The notes beneath the pieces are model-generated. The model had not been told where the DNA came from, made no database searches, and saw nothing but the letters and a program-made list of their open reading frames with translations. The translations under genes were made by a program, and so were the position numbers. From Streptococcus thermophilus (GTDB lineage: Bacteria; Bacillota; Bacilli; Lactobacillales; Streptococcaceae), in contig NZ_CP038020.1 of assembly GCF_010120595.1 (NCBI RefSeq), positions 1,116,001 through 1,180,000 on the forward strand: 64,000 nucleotides of DNA. The letters are read 5' to 3'. This document shows, piece after piece, positions 1-8,734 of this stretch; position 1 is the first letter of the stretch, and every line of letters starts with the position of its first letter.

Positions 1-1
1 C

Positions 2-3000
2 GCCAATGGGTTAGATAAAGCAATTGACCAGACTACAAAAGGAGCTGCTCAAGCCGCTCAGTCACTTTGGAAAGGTTTCAGCGACACAGGGGCCGTGAGA
101 GGCATAGCGAACGCATTTAAATATGTTGCCGCTCAAGCAAAAACAGCACTTAAAGCTATAGATTTTAGTAGCATCTTCCAAGGTCTAGGCAGTGTGTTTG
201 GCAACATAGCCAATGGAGTGTCAAGAGCCCTAACAATTGCTACTAAATCGGTTAGGAGTTTTATCGACTCGTTTGCCTCTACTGGGGCGTTCCAAGCGTT
301 CACGTCAGCATTGGGTAATGTCTGGGGAGCAATTAAAAGAATCGGGACATCAATCGGAGATGTATTTAGCAGCTCTGAAGTTCAAACGATTATATCAGCT
401 TTAGGTACAGCGTTTGGAACACTAGCTAAATGGATATCACAAGCTGCATCAGCAATAGCTAACTTTGTAAGCTCAATTCCCAAAGGTGTGCTCAATGGTA
501 TCACCAGTGGGATTTTGGCAATGGTAGCAGGTTTTGCTACTGCCAAGGCTGGTATTTCAGTATTAGGTGTTGCAATGAAAGGGTTGGACTTCATTAGTAG
601 TCTAAACCCATTCAAGAAGTTTGGTAAGGATGCTGCAGAAGGAACAGAACAAGCTGCTAAGAGTGCTAGTCGTTCTAAATCAACCATTACTCAGTTGTTC
701 AGTGGAATATCCAACGTTATCAAGTCGTCTGGTAATGCAATCAAGGGAATCTTGACAGCTATTTTCAAAGGTATTGCAGAAACCTATAAAGGTTTTGGGC
801 AAGGAGTGAAATATGCTTTACAAGGTCTTAAAGGGTTGAACCCCGCAACCTTGCTTTCATTTGGCGCTGCCGTGGCTATTGCCGCAGTCGGAATCGGTAC
901 AGGTATTGCTATTATCGTAGCTTCATTCACTTTGCTAGCCACTCAATCCCAAGGCGTTTCGCAAATTTTAAACGCCGTAGGTTCAGCGTTTGGAACTGTT
1001 GTTGAATCTATTGGCAAGGCAGCGGGAACTATTGTTGAAGCATTCGGGACTGCCTTTGCTACCGTAATTACAGCAGTAGGACAAGCCGCCCCCGGACTTG
1101 CAAAATTATCACCATTGGTTGAAGCTATCGGCACTGCTCTAGGCAATGCATCCCCATTTATTACAGCGTTTGGTAATGCTTGGACTTCTATTTTAGGAAC
1201 GCTTCCAGCTATTATCAGTGCATTTAGTGGATTTGCAACCGCTCTAGGTACTGCAATCAGTGCAGTAGCTACCGCAATAACTCCGATTATTCAAATTATT
1301 GGAAACACAATAACGGCAGTAACTCAAATCATTGCTAATGCTATCGTGGCAATCGCTCCGATAATCGCAAATTGTATCGTCCAAGTCGCTCAAGTTATCG
1401 GACAATTTGGACCACAGATTGCAATGGTAATCAGTGCTATCGCTCAAGCTATATCAGCTTCAGCACCTATTATCATATCCTTGATTCAAGGTATTGTTAC
1501 AGTCGTTCAGATTATGGCTCCAGTCATTAGTCAAGTGATCTCTGCCATCGTTGCGGTCGTTCAAACTCTTGCACCTGTCATCAGTCAAATTATTTCAGCG
1601 ATTGTTACAGCAATCACTCAAATTGTGCCTATTATTACCGCAATTGGTGGTGTGATTAGTGCTGCATTTAGTGGCATTGCATCGGTTGTGTCAGCAGCAG
1701 GGATGGCAATCGCTACCGCCGCTATGGGTATCGGTACGGCTATTAGTACGGCCTTGAGTGGTGTGGCAAGTATCATTAGTGCTACTGGTTCAGCTATCGG
1801 AGCAGCATTACAAGGCATTGCTAGTGTAGTGCAATCAGTCGGAACATCAATCAGTACAGCGGCGCAAGGTATCGGAAACGGTATCAAATCAGCGTTTGAA
1901 GGTATTTCAAGCGTTATCACCTCAGCTGGCAGTGCAATTAGTAGCGTATTGGATAGCCTAGCTAATGTATTCAATTCAATTGGTACAGCTGCTCAGAAAG
2001 CTGGTGCAGGATTCAATCAGCTTGCTAACGGTGTTGTTAAGATTACTAACACTAACCTCGGAGACATGGCTGCATCTCTTGCAGCTGTCGCTAAAGGTAT
2101 TGGGTCAATCAGCAACAATTCAGCAGGTCTCGCCGCAGCTGGTTCTGGCATGGCTCAGCTTGGGACAGGGATGAGAATGATGTCAATGGCAGCAGCTAGC
2201 GCTGTGTCAAGTTTGACATCGTTTTCAACGGCTGCCTCAAGCATTCAAGCATCATTCAGTAGTTTACAGGCTTTGCTCACTACTGCTGCAACTGCATTCA
2301 GTACATTCTCGATACAAGCCATGCAATCACTAGCTGGATTAACCGCTATTACAGCGCCTATTACTGCCTTCCAGATGCAAATCATGATGATAGTGCCTGC
2401 ATTAATGCAAGCAAGTGCAGGGTTGACCATGTTCAGCGCAGTAGCGATGGCGTTGTCTTCTAGCTTGACCTTTATCAGTACGTCCATGACAATGTTGACC
2501 ACTGGCATGACTATGTTAGCCTCTCAGCTTACTATGGTAGCGACTGGCTTTACTACTATGGTTGCAAGCTCGACCTCACTGGGTGCAAGTTTGACCATGA
2601 TGGCGGCTCAATTTATCGCCATCGGTGCTTCAGTAACTATGTTAACTAGTCAATTTACCGCATTCACAGCTGCATTGACTATGGTTAACAGTCAGCTATT
2701 AGTTGCTGCTGTGGGCGTGACAATGTTTGGATCACAATTTGCAATGTTGGGCTCAATCATGTCCATGTTCAGCAGTCAATTAACAATGGTCGGCGCTTCT
2801 ATTCAAATGATGACCGCACAATTCACCGCCGTAGGTTCTACGGTTGCAATGATTTCAAGCCAGTTTACTGTATTGATTGCTAGCATTATGCAGATGACTG
2901 CTTCAATTTCTACAATTCCACCGCAATTTAGCGCGGTGGCAGCAAGCGCTACAACGGCCACAACGGCCATCACACGAATCGGAACATCGGCGCCATTGAT

Positions 3001-3763
3001 TGCTTCAGCAATGAACAGCGCGGCCTCACAGGTGCAATCAGCAATGCAGAATATGGCACAAGCTGTTCAGTCTAATGGCCAACGAATGATTCAAATGGGC
3101 AGACAAGCCGGGCTACAAACAGGGCAAGGAATTGCTCGGGGAATTCAATCAGCAACTGGGGCCGTATCTGCCGCAGCGGGCGCACTGGTTAGCGCAGCAC
3201 AATCACGCGCTATGGCAGGCGCAGGCGCTATGCGTTCCGCAGGGGCAATGATTGGACAAGGTTTGGCCGCTGGTATGATGTCCGCTCTTGGTGCAGTAAC
3301 AGCTGCCGCCAACGCCCTGGTAGCTCAAGCAGAGCGTGCAGCTCAAGCTAAAGCCAAGATTCACTCACCATCAAGGTTATTCCGCGATGAAGTCGGTATT
3401 TTTATCGGCCAAGGTATGGCTGTCGGTATTGACAACAGTGTTAAATACGTCAGAGATTCCATTGAGAACATGGTTGACGTGGCTAGCGGTTACGCGATAG
3501 ACGCTAGAGAGCTCTTTAAAGATAATGACCTGTTTGACGGCTTCGGCGGTGGTTTAATCCGTGGCAGCGTTGACTTAGCTGTTAGAGATGACAGTCGAAT
3601 GGACCGCCTTGAGCAAGCGATGAACGTTATTACTGGATTAATTGAGCGACCTCTATCACTTAACATAGACGGCAGGGAATTTGCATACGCCACAGGGGAC
3701 GACTTGGTATCGTACCAAAACGAAAAGGATTTTAGTTACAAACGTATGAGAGGTATTAAATAA
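2..3763 (+). CDS. Phage tail tape measure protein, 5' end outside window
   Basis: The frame is open from position 2, so the gene is truncated by the window edge; the GTG at 95 is internal. The visible 1253 residues are very rich in Ala, Ser, Ile and Met and form long amphipathic or hydrophobic helical repeats, typical of a tape measure protein that sets tail length and helps DNA cross the membrane. From about 2440 to 2920 a unit of roughly 14-22 residues of the form MxxSQFTxxxAS recurs. Near the C-terminus is the usual AKIHSPSRLFRDEVG motif (about 3350-3395), followed by IGQGMAVGI. The stop overlaps the start of the next gene by one base. The identification is by composition, motif, length and position next to Dit. 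Confidence 0.93.
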   Translation, partial: ANGLDKAIDQTTKGAAQAAQSLWKGFSDTGAVRGIANAFKYVAAQAKTALKAIDFSSIFQGLGSVFGNIANGVSRALTIATKSVRSFIDSFASTGAFQAFTSALGNVWGAIKRIGTSIGDVFSSSEVQTIISALGTAFGTLAKWISQAASAIANFVSSIPKGVLNGITSGILAMVAGFATAKAGISVLGVAMKGLDFISSLNPFKKFGKDAAEGTEQAAKSASRSKSTITQLFSGISNVIKSSGNAIKGILTAIFKGIAETYKGFGQGVKYALQGLKGLNPATLLSFGAAVAIAAVGIGTGIAIIVASFTLLATQSQGVSQILNAVGSAFGTVVESIGKAAGTIVEAFGTAFATVITAVGQAAPGLAKLSPLVEAIGTALGNASPFITAFGNAWTSILGTLPAIISAFSGFATALGTAISAVATAITPIIQIIGNTITAVTQIIANAIVAIAPIIANCIVQVAQVIGQFGPQIAMVISAIAQAISASAPIIISLIQGIVTVVQIMAPVISQVISAIVAVVQTLAPVISQIISAIVTAITQIVPIITAIGGVISAAFSGIASVVSAAGMAIATAAMGIGTAISTALSGVASIISATGSAIGAALQGIASVVQSVGTSISTAAQGIGNGIKSAFEGISSVITSAGSAISSVLDSLANVFNSIGTAAQKAGAGFNQLANGVVKITNTNLGDMAASLAAVAKGIGSISNNSAGLAAAGSGMAQLGTGMRMMSMAAASAVSSLTSFSTAASSIQASFSSLQALLTTAATAFSTFSIQAMQSLAGLTAITAPITAFQMQIMMIVPALMQASAGLTMFSAVAMALSSSLTFISTSMTMLTTGMTMLASQLTMVATGFTTMVASSTSLGASLTMMAAQFIAIGASVTMLTSQFTAFTAALTMVNSQLLVAAVGVTMFGSQFAMLGSIMSMFSSQLTMVGASIQMMTAQFTAVGSTVAMISSQFTVLIASIMQMTASISTIPPQFSAVAASATTATTAITRIGTSAPLIASAMNSAASQVQSAMQNMAQAVQSNGQRMIQMGRQAGLQTGQGIARGIQSATGAVSAAAGALVSAAQSRAMAGAGAMRSAGAMIGQGLAAGMMSALGAVTAAANALVAQAERAAQAKAKIHSPSRLFRDEVGIFIGQGMAVGIDNSVKYVRDSIENMVDVASGYAIDARELFKDNDLFDGFGGGLIRGSVDLAVRDDSRMDRLEQAMNVITGLIERPLSLNIDGREFAYATGDDLVSYQNEKDFSYKRMRGIK

Positions 3764-5298
3764 TGGCCGTGTTTCAATTTAACGGATATGATTTGAATGA
3801 TTACTTCAAATTAATCAAAGTGTCGCACGAAATTGGGAATGAACGCGATATCACTACAGACTCAGCCCCTAAAATTGGGGTTAATGTTCAACAAGTTTCG
3901 TTTGGTGCTAAAAAAATAAAATTAACTGTCAGCTTAGCGACTAGAGAACTTAACGATAATGCTTTCGTAGACCCAAACGAACCAGCTCCAATTGATTACA
4001 ACATGTTTCATCACGTAAGGGAACAAGCGGCTAGAGTGCTACACTCTGATAAACCGGTAGAATTGAAATTACCTGATGAGCCAGATAGGTACTATTTAGC
4101 GATAGTGACAGGAGAAGCTAGTTTGAAAGGTATCTCTGACTGGTATGACCAGGCTGAAATTGAATTCTTAGTACCTGACGGAGTCGCACATTCGACTACC
4201 TATCGCAGTTTTGAAACCCCTAAAATAGAGAACAACAAGATGGTATTTGACCTTGTTAACGATGGATCAGTTAATGCTAACCCAATAATTACAGTGAAGC
4301 ACAATAGTGAGAATGGCTATATTGGATTAGTTAATAGCACAGGTGTCTGCGAGCTTGGGGACAGGTTAGAAGCAAATACAGAAGATTATAGACATTCAGA
4401 GGTACTTTTTGATTACGCTTCGTCAAACGGGGAGCACAGAATCCCTAACGGTTTATCTCAAGGATTGAAAAACATTGGCATCTCAAACGATGTCAACGAC
4501 ACCAAGCCAAACGGAACTCTTTACATCGATAACGCTTGGGGTCGTCCTCACATTGCATTACAGAGTGGTCAAGTAGCATCTGTTACTTTTGACATCCCAA
4601 GAGATTCAACTGGTGAAAAAGGCGCTCTGTATGAATATTTTTGGTGGAGACAAATTTTTTGGCTTGGTTCTGCAAGTCAAATGGGTTATTTTAAAATTTG
4701 TGTCACAGACGCAAGTGGTACATTTTTGTATGGTGTTGAAACTTTTAAACGTTACAATGGTTTAGGCTGTGAATATAATTTTCTAGCTAGTGACGGTAAG
4801 GGAGGTTTCCGTATTGTCGACAGGAAGAATTTTTTAGGAACGCACATCGAGCAGCACAACCCATTTAATGAACCTAGGGGATGGTCAGATATCCTAAGGT
4901 TTGATGATGTCGTACAGTTCTACTGGTGGGGTTCTTATCCTAGATATACAATTCCTGAAATTAAGGGGAAAAAATCAGATAAAATTCATGTCATTTTAGG
5001 TAAGGTAGGCAACGCACCACTTGTTACACACATGTATTTAGATGATTTTATATACCGAAAAGACTATGTTTTTGGTGTCAGGGATATCCCTAATAGATAC
5101 CGCGCTGGTGGGAAAGTGGTAATAGATAGTGAAACTGATACCGTCATTGTAGATAATATCCCGAAAATCGTTGATGTTGTGCAAGGCTCTGACTTTCTCA
5201 CGATTCCACCGGGAAAATCACAATTAGAAGTATACTGTTCAAGTTGGGTTACGAATAAGCCCTCTGTGTCTGTTAAATTTGAAGAAAGGTATTTGTAA
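3763..5298 (+). CDS. Distal tail protein (Dit), long evolved form
   Basis: A 511-residue protein just after the tape measure gene and before Tal, the standard place for Dit, the hub that joins the tail tube to the baseplate. The N-terminus (FQFNGYDLNDYFKLIKV) and the C-terminal part (IPPGKSQLEVYCSS) resemble the Siphovirus_Dit family. A classical Dit is about 250 residues. The extra 250 or so residues in the middle (about 170-420), rich in Trp, Tyr and Gly, are probably an inserted carbohydrate-binding module, as described for evolved Dits of dairy phages. It starts at the ATG overlapping the upstream stop (TAATG), so translation is probably coupled. Confidence 0.9.
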   Translation: MAVFQFNGYDLNDYFKLIKVSHEIGNERDITTDSAPKIGVNVQQVSFGAKKIKLTVSLATRELNDNAFVDPNEPAPIDYNMFHHVREQAARVLHSDKPVELKLPDEPDRYYLAIVTGEASLKGISDWYDQAEIEFLVPDGVAHSTTYRSFETPKIENNKMVFDLVNDGSVNANPIITVKHNSENGYIGLVNSTGVCELGDRLEANTEDYRHSEVLFDYASSNGEHRIPNGLSQGLKNIGISNDVNDTKPNGTLYIDNAWGRPHIALQSGQVASVTFDIPRDSTGEKGALYEYFWWRQIFWLGSASQMGYFKICVTDASGTFLYGVETFKRYNGLGCEYNFLASDGKGGFRIVDRKNFLGTHIEQHNPFNEPRGWSDILRFDDVVQFYWWGSYPRYTIPEIKGKKSDKIHVILGKVGNAPLVTHMYLDDFIYRKDYVFGVRDIPNRYRAGGKVVIDSETDTVIVDNIPKIVDVVQGSDFLTIPPGKSQLEVYCSSWVTNKPSVSVKFEERYL

Positions 5299-8200
5299 TG
5301 CTATTAACAATTCACGATGCCAACTTACAAAAGATTGGTTTTATCGATAACGAAAAGCAAGAAACATTAAACTTCTACGATGACACTTGGACCCGTAACC
5401 TTGAGACAGCATCGAGCACGTTCGAGTTTACCGTTTCTAAGAAACAGTTACTTAGCGATACAGGAAATAAACACCTTTATAACCAACTAAACGAGCGCTC
5501 TTTTGTTTCCTTCAAATATAAAGGCAAGACATATCTTTTTAACATCATGAAGACGGAAGAAAATGAGCGATGGGTGCGATGTTACTGTGAAAACCTGAAT
5601 CTTGAATTGATAAACGAGTACACGAATGCTTACAAGGCTGAAAAAGCTATGTCATTTGCAGAATACCTCAATGCGTTTGATATTCCTCAATTTGCAATGG
5701 TAACGCTCGGTGTCAATGAAGTCTCTGACCAGAAAAAAACACTTGAATGGGAGGGACAAGACACGAAGTTAGCAAGGTTGTTGAGCTTAGCTAATAAATT
5801 TAATGCTGAAGTTGAATTCGTGACTAGACTTAATGACGATAGCTCTATTAAGCAACTCGTCCTGAACGTTTACCATCAAGCGGACGATTCACACACTGGC
5901 GTAGGTCGAATTCGTAGCGATATTCGTTTGACGTTTGAAAAAAATATCAAATCGATGACGAGAAAGGTTGATAAAACCGAGATCTATACAATGATTGTCC
6001 CTTACGGGAAAGCAAAAGAGCAACCCGAAAACGGTCCTGAAGTGAGAGTTTATATTGGTGGTCTTCCAGCTTGGGAAGAGAAGAACGATAGAGGGATTGT
6101 TATCTTCAAACAAGAGGGCAATTGTCTCTATGCACCTCATGCAGCCAACTTGTATCCTTCAACTTTTGGGGCTTCGACTCAAGATAATAAGTGGATTCGA
6201 AAAGACTTAGAGGTTGATAGCGATGATCCAAATGTCATCCGTGCTGCAGGTATTGCAAACTTACGCAAACACGCATATCCAGCTATCACTTACGAGGTTG
6301 ACGGTTTTATTGATGTCGAAATTGGGGATACGATAACAATCCACGACAAAGGATTCACACCAGCGCTTGACGTGAGAGCGCGTGCCGTTGAGCAAAAAAT
6401 TAGCTTCAGCAATCCAACCAACAATAAGACCACTTTCGGAAACTTCAAAGAGCTTGAAAATAGGACATCTGGAGACCTTAGGAGCGTTTTCGAGCAAATG
6501 GTTGAGAACAGTCGACCATACAATATCCTAGTCTCAACTGATAACGGTGTTTTGTTTAAAAACAATACAGGGCAGTCAACACTACGCCCAACATTAAAAC
6601 GAGGGAATCAGGTTATTAATGCAACATATAGATTTGTAATTGATGGTTCTATTGTTAACTCTGGTCTGACCTATACCGTCAAAGCAAGCGATATCTCAAA
6701 ACCAACTGTGATCACGATTTCAGCGTGGGTTGATAACAAAGAAGTAGCTTCAGAAGAAGTTACTTTTTTAAATGTTTCAGACGGTCTTAAAGGCGATAAA
6801 GGAGACCCAGGGCGTGATGGTATCGCTGGTAAGGATGGTGTAGGTCTTCGTTCTACAAATATCACTTACGCCTCGTCAACATCAGGAACAAGCGCCCCTA
6901 GCAATGGCTGGACTAGCTCAGTACCAACGGTACCAGCTGGACAGTATCTGTGGACTAAGACTGTCTGGAATTACACAGACAGTACCTCAGAGACTGGTTA
7001 TTCAGTAGCTAGGATTGGTAAAGACGGCAACACTGGTAGAGATGGCGTACCTGGTAAAGACGGTGTAGGGATAAACTCTACTACGGTAGTTTACGCTGGT
7101 TCTACATCAGGAACTGTCCCACCGTCTAGCGGTTGGTCTGATCAAATCCCTAGCGTATCTCCTGGTCAATATCTCTGGACTAAAACCACATGGAGCTATA
7201 CAGATAATACTAGCGAGACTGGTTTTTCAGTCGCTAAAATGGGAGAGGTAGGACCTAAAGGTGACCGTGGTGAACAAGGTTTGCAAGGACCACGGGGAGA
7301 GCAAGGGATTCCTGGACCTAAAGGAGCAGACGGAAGAAGCCAATATACACATATTGCTTACGCTGATACAATTTCAGGTAGTGGCTTTAGTCAAACAGAT
7401 ACTAACAAGGCTTTCATCGGCATGTATCAAGATTTCAACACCACGGATAGTCAAAACCCTCAAGACTACCGTTGGTCTAAGTGGAAAGGTAGCGATGGAC
7501 GGGATGGTGTTCCTGGTAAGCCAGGAGCTGATGGACGCACGCCTTATGTCCACTTCGCTTACGCAGATAGTCCAGATGGACGTACAGGTTTCAGTGTTAC
7601 ACAGAACGGTAAAAAACGCTATTTAGGTGTGTACACCGATTTCAATCAAGCGGACAGCACTAATCCTTCTGATTACACATGGAATGACACTGCGGGTAGT
7701 ATATCAGTTGGTGGTCGGAACTTGCTTGTAAAAACCAATCAAGGTATTACTAATTGGGATTGGGGGCTTTCCGACGGCGACAAGAGCTTTGAAGAGGTCA
7801 AAGTTGATGGCATTCGTGCTGTAAAACTAATCAAAGGTTCAACAACAGCAAACACTGGTTGGAATTACATTTCATATAACGGTTTACTGCGTGAACTCAT
7901 ACAGCCGAACACTAAGTATGTTCTTTCGTTCGATGTTAAACCAAGCGTTGATGTAACTTTCTATGCAACGCTAACGCAAGGAGACTTTAAAGAGACGTTT
8001 ACTGATACTGGGACTATGACTAAAGCATTAGCAAATCAGTGGAATAAGGTATCGTGCGTTTTGACAAGTAAAGAAACTTTGCCAAATATTACATGGCAGC
8101 TTGTACACTTATCAGGTATGCCGACAACAAATGGTAGTTGGCTAATCGTCAAGAATATCAAACTTGAAGAAGGCAACATACCTACTCAGTGGACTCCCGC

Positions 8201-8732
8201 AATTGAAGACATACAAGATGAAATTGACACTAAGGCTGACAGTGTATTGACGCAAAGTCAGTTAAACCAATTGAATGAGATTAATTCGGTGATGAAAGCA
8301 GAGCTCGAAGCCAAAGCGTCTCTTGATACGCTCAATCAATGGGTCAAGGCTTATCAAGATTTTGTTAATGCAAATAGCGCAGATCGCGCACAAGCTCAAA
8401 AGGCTTTGGCAGATGCTAGTGCACGAGTAGTTAAACTAGAAAATAACTTAAACGATATGTCAGAGCGTTGGAATTTTATCGACAACTACATGGCAGCATC
8501 AAATGATGGTCTTGTCATTGGAAAAAAAGATAACTCCAGCTCTATCATGTTCAATCCAAACGGGCGTATATCAATGTTCTCAGCCGGTAATGAGGTAATG
8601 TATATCTCTCAGGGTGTGATTCACATTGAAAACGGTATTTTTTCTAAAACTGTTCAAATTGGACGATTCCTAGAAGAACAAGATTCCATAAATCCGGATC
8701 GTAACGTCATTCGCTATGTGGGAGGTATTTAA
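5298..8732 (+). CDS. Tail-associated lysin / host-recognition protein (Tal, antireceptor)
   Basis: An 1144-residue protein with a TAATG overlap with dit. The first 380 residues or so resemble the prophage tail endopeptidase domain that closes the baseplate hub. Then comes a modular part: collagen-like Gly-X-Y stretches near 6790-6845, 7018-7068, 7246-7340 and 7492-7545, separating two pairs of duplicated modules (one pair ending QYLWTKTxWxYTD, the other with the motif HxAYADxxxGxGF). A carbohydrate-binding-like domain starts at SVGGRNLL (near 7703), followed by a helical C-terminal part. In S. thermophilus phages the homologous gene determines host range. Spacers 30 and 35 of the array in this window match this gene, and spacer 1 matches its repeated module at the protein level. 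Confidence 0.92.
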   Translation: MLLTIHDANLQKIGFIDNEKQETLNFYDDTWTRNLETASSTFEFTVSKKQLLSDTGNKHLYNQLNERSFVSFKYKGKTYLFNIMKTEENERWVRCYCENLNLELINEYTNAYKAEKAMSFAEYLNAFDIPQFAMVTLGVNEVSDQKKTLEWEGQDTKLARLLSLANKFNAEVEFVTRLNDDSSIKQLVLNVYHQADDSHTGVGRIRSDIRLTFEKNIKSMTRKVDKTEIYTMIVPYGKAKEQPENGPEVRVYIGGLPAWEEKNDRGIVIFKQEGNCLYAPHAANLYPSTFGASTQDNKWIRKDLEVDSDDPNVIRAAGIANLRKHAYPAITYEVDGFIDVEIGDTITIHDKGFTPALDVRARAVEQKISFSNPTNNKTTFGNFKELENRTSGDLRSVFEQMVENSRPYNILVSTDNGVLFKNNTGQSTLRPTLKRGNQVINATYRFVIDGSIVNSGLTYTVKASDISKPTVITISAWVDNKEVASEEVTFLNVSDGLKGDKGDPGRDGIAGKDGVGLRSTNITYASSTSGTSAPSNGWTSSVPTVPAGQYLWTKTVWNYTDSTSETGYSVARIGKDGNTGRDGVPGKDGVGINSTTVVYAGSTSGTVPPSSGWSDQIPSVSPGQYLWTKTTWSYTDNTSETGFSVAKMGEVGPKGDRGEQGLQGPRGEQGIPGPKGADGRSQYTHIAYADTISGSGFSQTDTNKAFIGMYQDFNTTDSQNPQDYRWSKWKGSDGRDGVPGKPGADGRTPYVHFAYADSPDGRTGFSVTQNGKKRYLGVYTDFNQADSTNPSDYTWNDTAGSISVGGRNLLVKTNQGITNWDWGLSDGDKSFEEVKVDGIRAVKLIKGSTTANTGWNYISYNGLLRELIQPNTKYVLSFDVKPSVDVTFYATLTQGDFKETFTDTGTMTKALANQWNKVSCVLTSKETLPNITWQLVHLSGMPTTNGSWLIVKNIKLEEGNIPTQWTPAIEDIQDEIDTKADSVLTQSQLNQLNEINSVMKAELEAKASLDTLNQWVKAYQDFVNANSADRAQAQKALADASARVVKLENNLNDMSERWNFIDNYMAASNDGLVIGKKDNSSSIMFNPNGRISMFSAGNEVMYISQGVIHIENGIFSKTVQIGRFLEEQDSINPDRNVIRYVGGI

Positions 8733-8734
8733 TA

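Noticed and set aside
1618..1974. Minus-strand frames across the tape measure gene
   Set aside because: Shadows of the strongly biased Ala/Ile-rich coding strand; no ribosome binding sites and no recognisable protein.
6541..6570. Match of spacer 14/33 to 6550-6562 in tal
   Set aside because: Only TTGTTTAAAAAC, about 12 AT-rich bases, agree; expected by chance.
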